Source of the DNA: CAVXYG01 sp963766005
Lineage (GTDB): Bacteria > Actinomycetota > Actinomycetes > S36-B12 > GCA-2699445
Assembly: GCA_963766005.1 (NCBI GenBank)
Contig: CAVXYG010000007.1
Span: 1-55,452, forward strand
Reading direction: 5' to 3'
Length of the DNA stretch: 55,452 nucleotides
Shown piece after piece: positions 54,885-55,452 of this stretch. The notes beneath the pieces were generated by a model, which was not told the DNA's origin, searched no databases, and was given only the letters and a program-made list of their open reading frames with translations. Within the stretch, counting starts at the first letter, position 1. The number at the start of each line of letters is the position of its first letter. The translations under genes and the position numbers were made by a program.

Positions 54885-55452
54885 TCACCCGCACCCTTCG
54901 CGGCGCTCGGCGCGCTGATCGTCCTGGTCGCGGTGCTTGTAGGCTGGCCGGCGGCGCTGCTCGCGCTCGCCGGCGCGGCCGCCGAGTGGCTGCCCGACCT
55001 GTCCGACCCCGCCGGGCTGCTCGCCCGTCCCGACGCCGGTGGGCTGTTCCTGCTCCTCGTCCTGGCCCGGGGCTGGATCGCCTGGCGGCGTGCTGGGCCG
55101 CCGCCCTCCTCGGCGAGGCCGCGGCCCAGGCCCGCGGCCGGCCCACCCCCCGCCTGGGCGGGCTGTTCCCCCAGACCGCGGCCGCGGCCCTGGTCACCGC
55201 CGTCGCCGTCGCCTTCACCGGCGGCCCCGGGCGGCCCTGGCCGCCCCCGCACCCCAGCCCGCCGCCGCGGTCGCCTCGCATGGCGGCGCCGACGTCCGCG
55301 ACCGTCTGGCCGAGCCCCTCCACAGCCGCCCTCTACCCCGGCCAAGACATGGACATCGGCGACCGCGACTACACCGTGGCCCGCGGCGACACCCTGTGGG
55401 ACATCGCCGACGAGCAGCTGGCAGACCCCGACCGCTGGCAGGAGATCGCGGA
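54881..55452 (+). CDS. LysM-domain membrane protein, 5' part (frameshifted, runs off the window)
   Basis: GTG 54881 has a perfect AAGGAGG five bases upstream and overlaps the TadG-like stop. Within a few codons the frame shifts. Three membrane segments can then be read across frames: ALGALIVLVAVLVGWPAALLALAG, GGLFLLLVLARGWIAW and AAAALVTAVAVAFTGG. Near the right edge YTVARGDTLWDIADEQLADPDRWQEIA is a LysM domain with the usual GDTLW start, so the protein binds peptidoglycan. At least three shifts interrupt it. Related proteins in actinobacterial Tad loci are large and may end in a transcriptional-activator-type domain, which cannot be seen here. Confidence 0.6.
   Translation, partial: MITRTLRGARRADRPGRGACRLAGGAARARRRGRRVAARPVRPRRAARPSRRRWAVPAPRPGPGLDRLAACWAAALLGEAAAQARGRPTPRLGGLFPQTAAAALVTAVAVAFTGGPGRPWPPPHPSPPPRSPRMAAPTSATVWPSPSTAALYPGQDMDIGDRDYTVARGDTLWDIADEQLADPDRWQEIA

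Overview
The window is about 55 kb of very GC-rich DNA from an actinobacterium (class Actinomycetes). The evidence is strong G/C bias at third codon positions, frequent GTG starts, 4-base ATGA/GTGA overlaps between genes, actinobacterial-only families (DUF3046, DUF3152, DUF4439, a ClgR-type regulator, DUF4081-GNAT), and a backbone whose gene order resembles, from memory, the ftsK-rnj-dapA-thyX-dapB ... pnp-rpsO-ribF-truB ... infB-nusA-rimP ... proS ... ispG stretch of Mycobacterium tuberculosis. I cannot name a genus.

Layout. 1-91: the 3' end of an unidentified gene. 238-4844 (minus): a membrane protein of unclear family, then a four-gene operon of ABC-2 exporter ATPase and permease followed by a DesK/NarL-type histidine kinase and response regulator. 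4882-5683: remnant of an IS1380-family element. 5684-10442: DUF3046 (minus) and the giant helicase Lhr (plus). 10462-21460 (minus): PAC2 protein, ClgR-like regulator, pncC/cinA C-domain, pgsA, rimO, ftsK, rnj, dapA, DUF2510-RDD membrane protein and thyX. 21545-25439: an ADHAP-synthase-like flavoprotein diverging from a TetR regulator and a GlpD-type glycerol-3-phosphate dehydrogenase, with a clear palindromic operator between them. 25466-29032: a TPR-like membrane protein, dapB, a luciferase-like oxidoreductase and an opine-type dehydrogenase. 29299-33337 (minus): M16 peptidase, pnp and rpsO. 33530-35192: a secreted DUF3152 metalloprotease with three repeated modules. 35269-42619 (minus): ribF, truB, rbfA, infB, ylxR, nusA and rimP, the translation and ribosome-maturation block. 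42739-47382: a Tat/DUF4439 gene pair, proS, a patatin-like protein and a GNAT acetyltransferase. 47394-48563: ispG. 48671 to the end (plus): a tightly overlapped Tad (Flp) pilus locus with tadA, tadB, tadC, a Flp pilin, two TadE-like genes, two poorly described exported proteins, a TadG-like protein and a LysM membrane protein cut by the window edge.

The housekeeping genes cover lysine/cell-wall precursors (dapA, dapB), dTMP (thyX), phospholipid (pgsA), isoprenoid (ispG), RNA decay (rnj, pnp), chromosome segregation (ftsK) and translation (infB, nusA, rimP, rbfA, truB, rimO, proS, rpsO). The non-housekeeping parts are the exporter/two-component operon, the flavoprotein-TetR-GlpD module, the secreted metalloprotease and the Tad locus.

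A caution about the sequence: many conserved genes are interrupted by one-base frameshifts, mainly in the first 10 kb and in the last 0.7 kb, with single cases in the RDD, DUF3152, ribF and truB genes. Gene borders at the shifted genes still show exact ATGA/GTGA overlaps, so I read most of these as sequence errors rather than decayed genes. I saw no tRNA, rRNA or CRISPR array.
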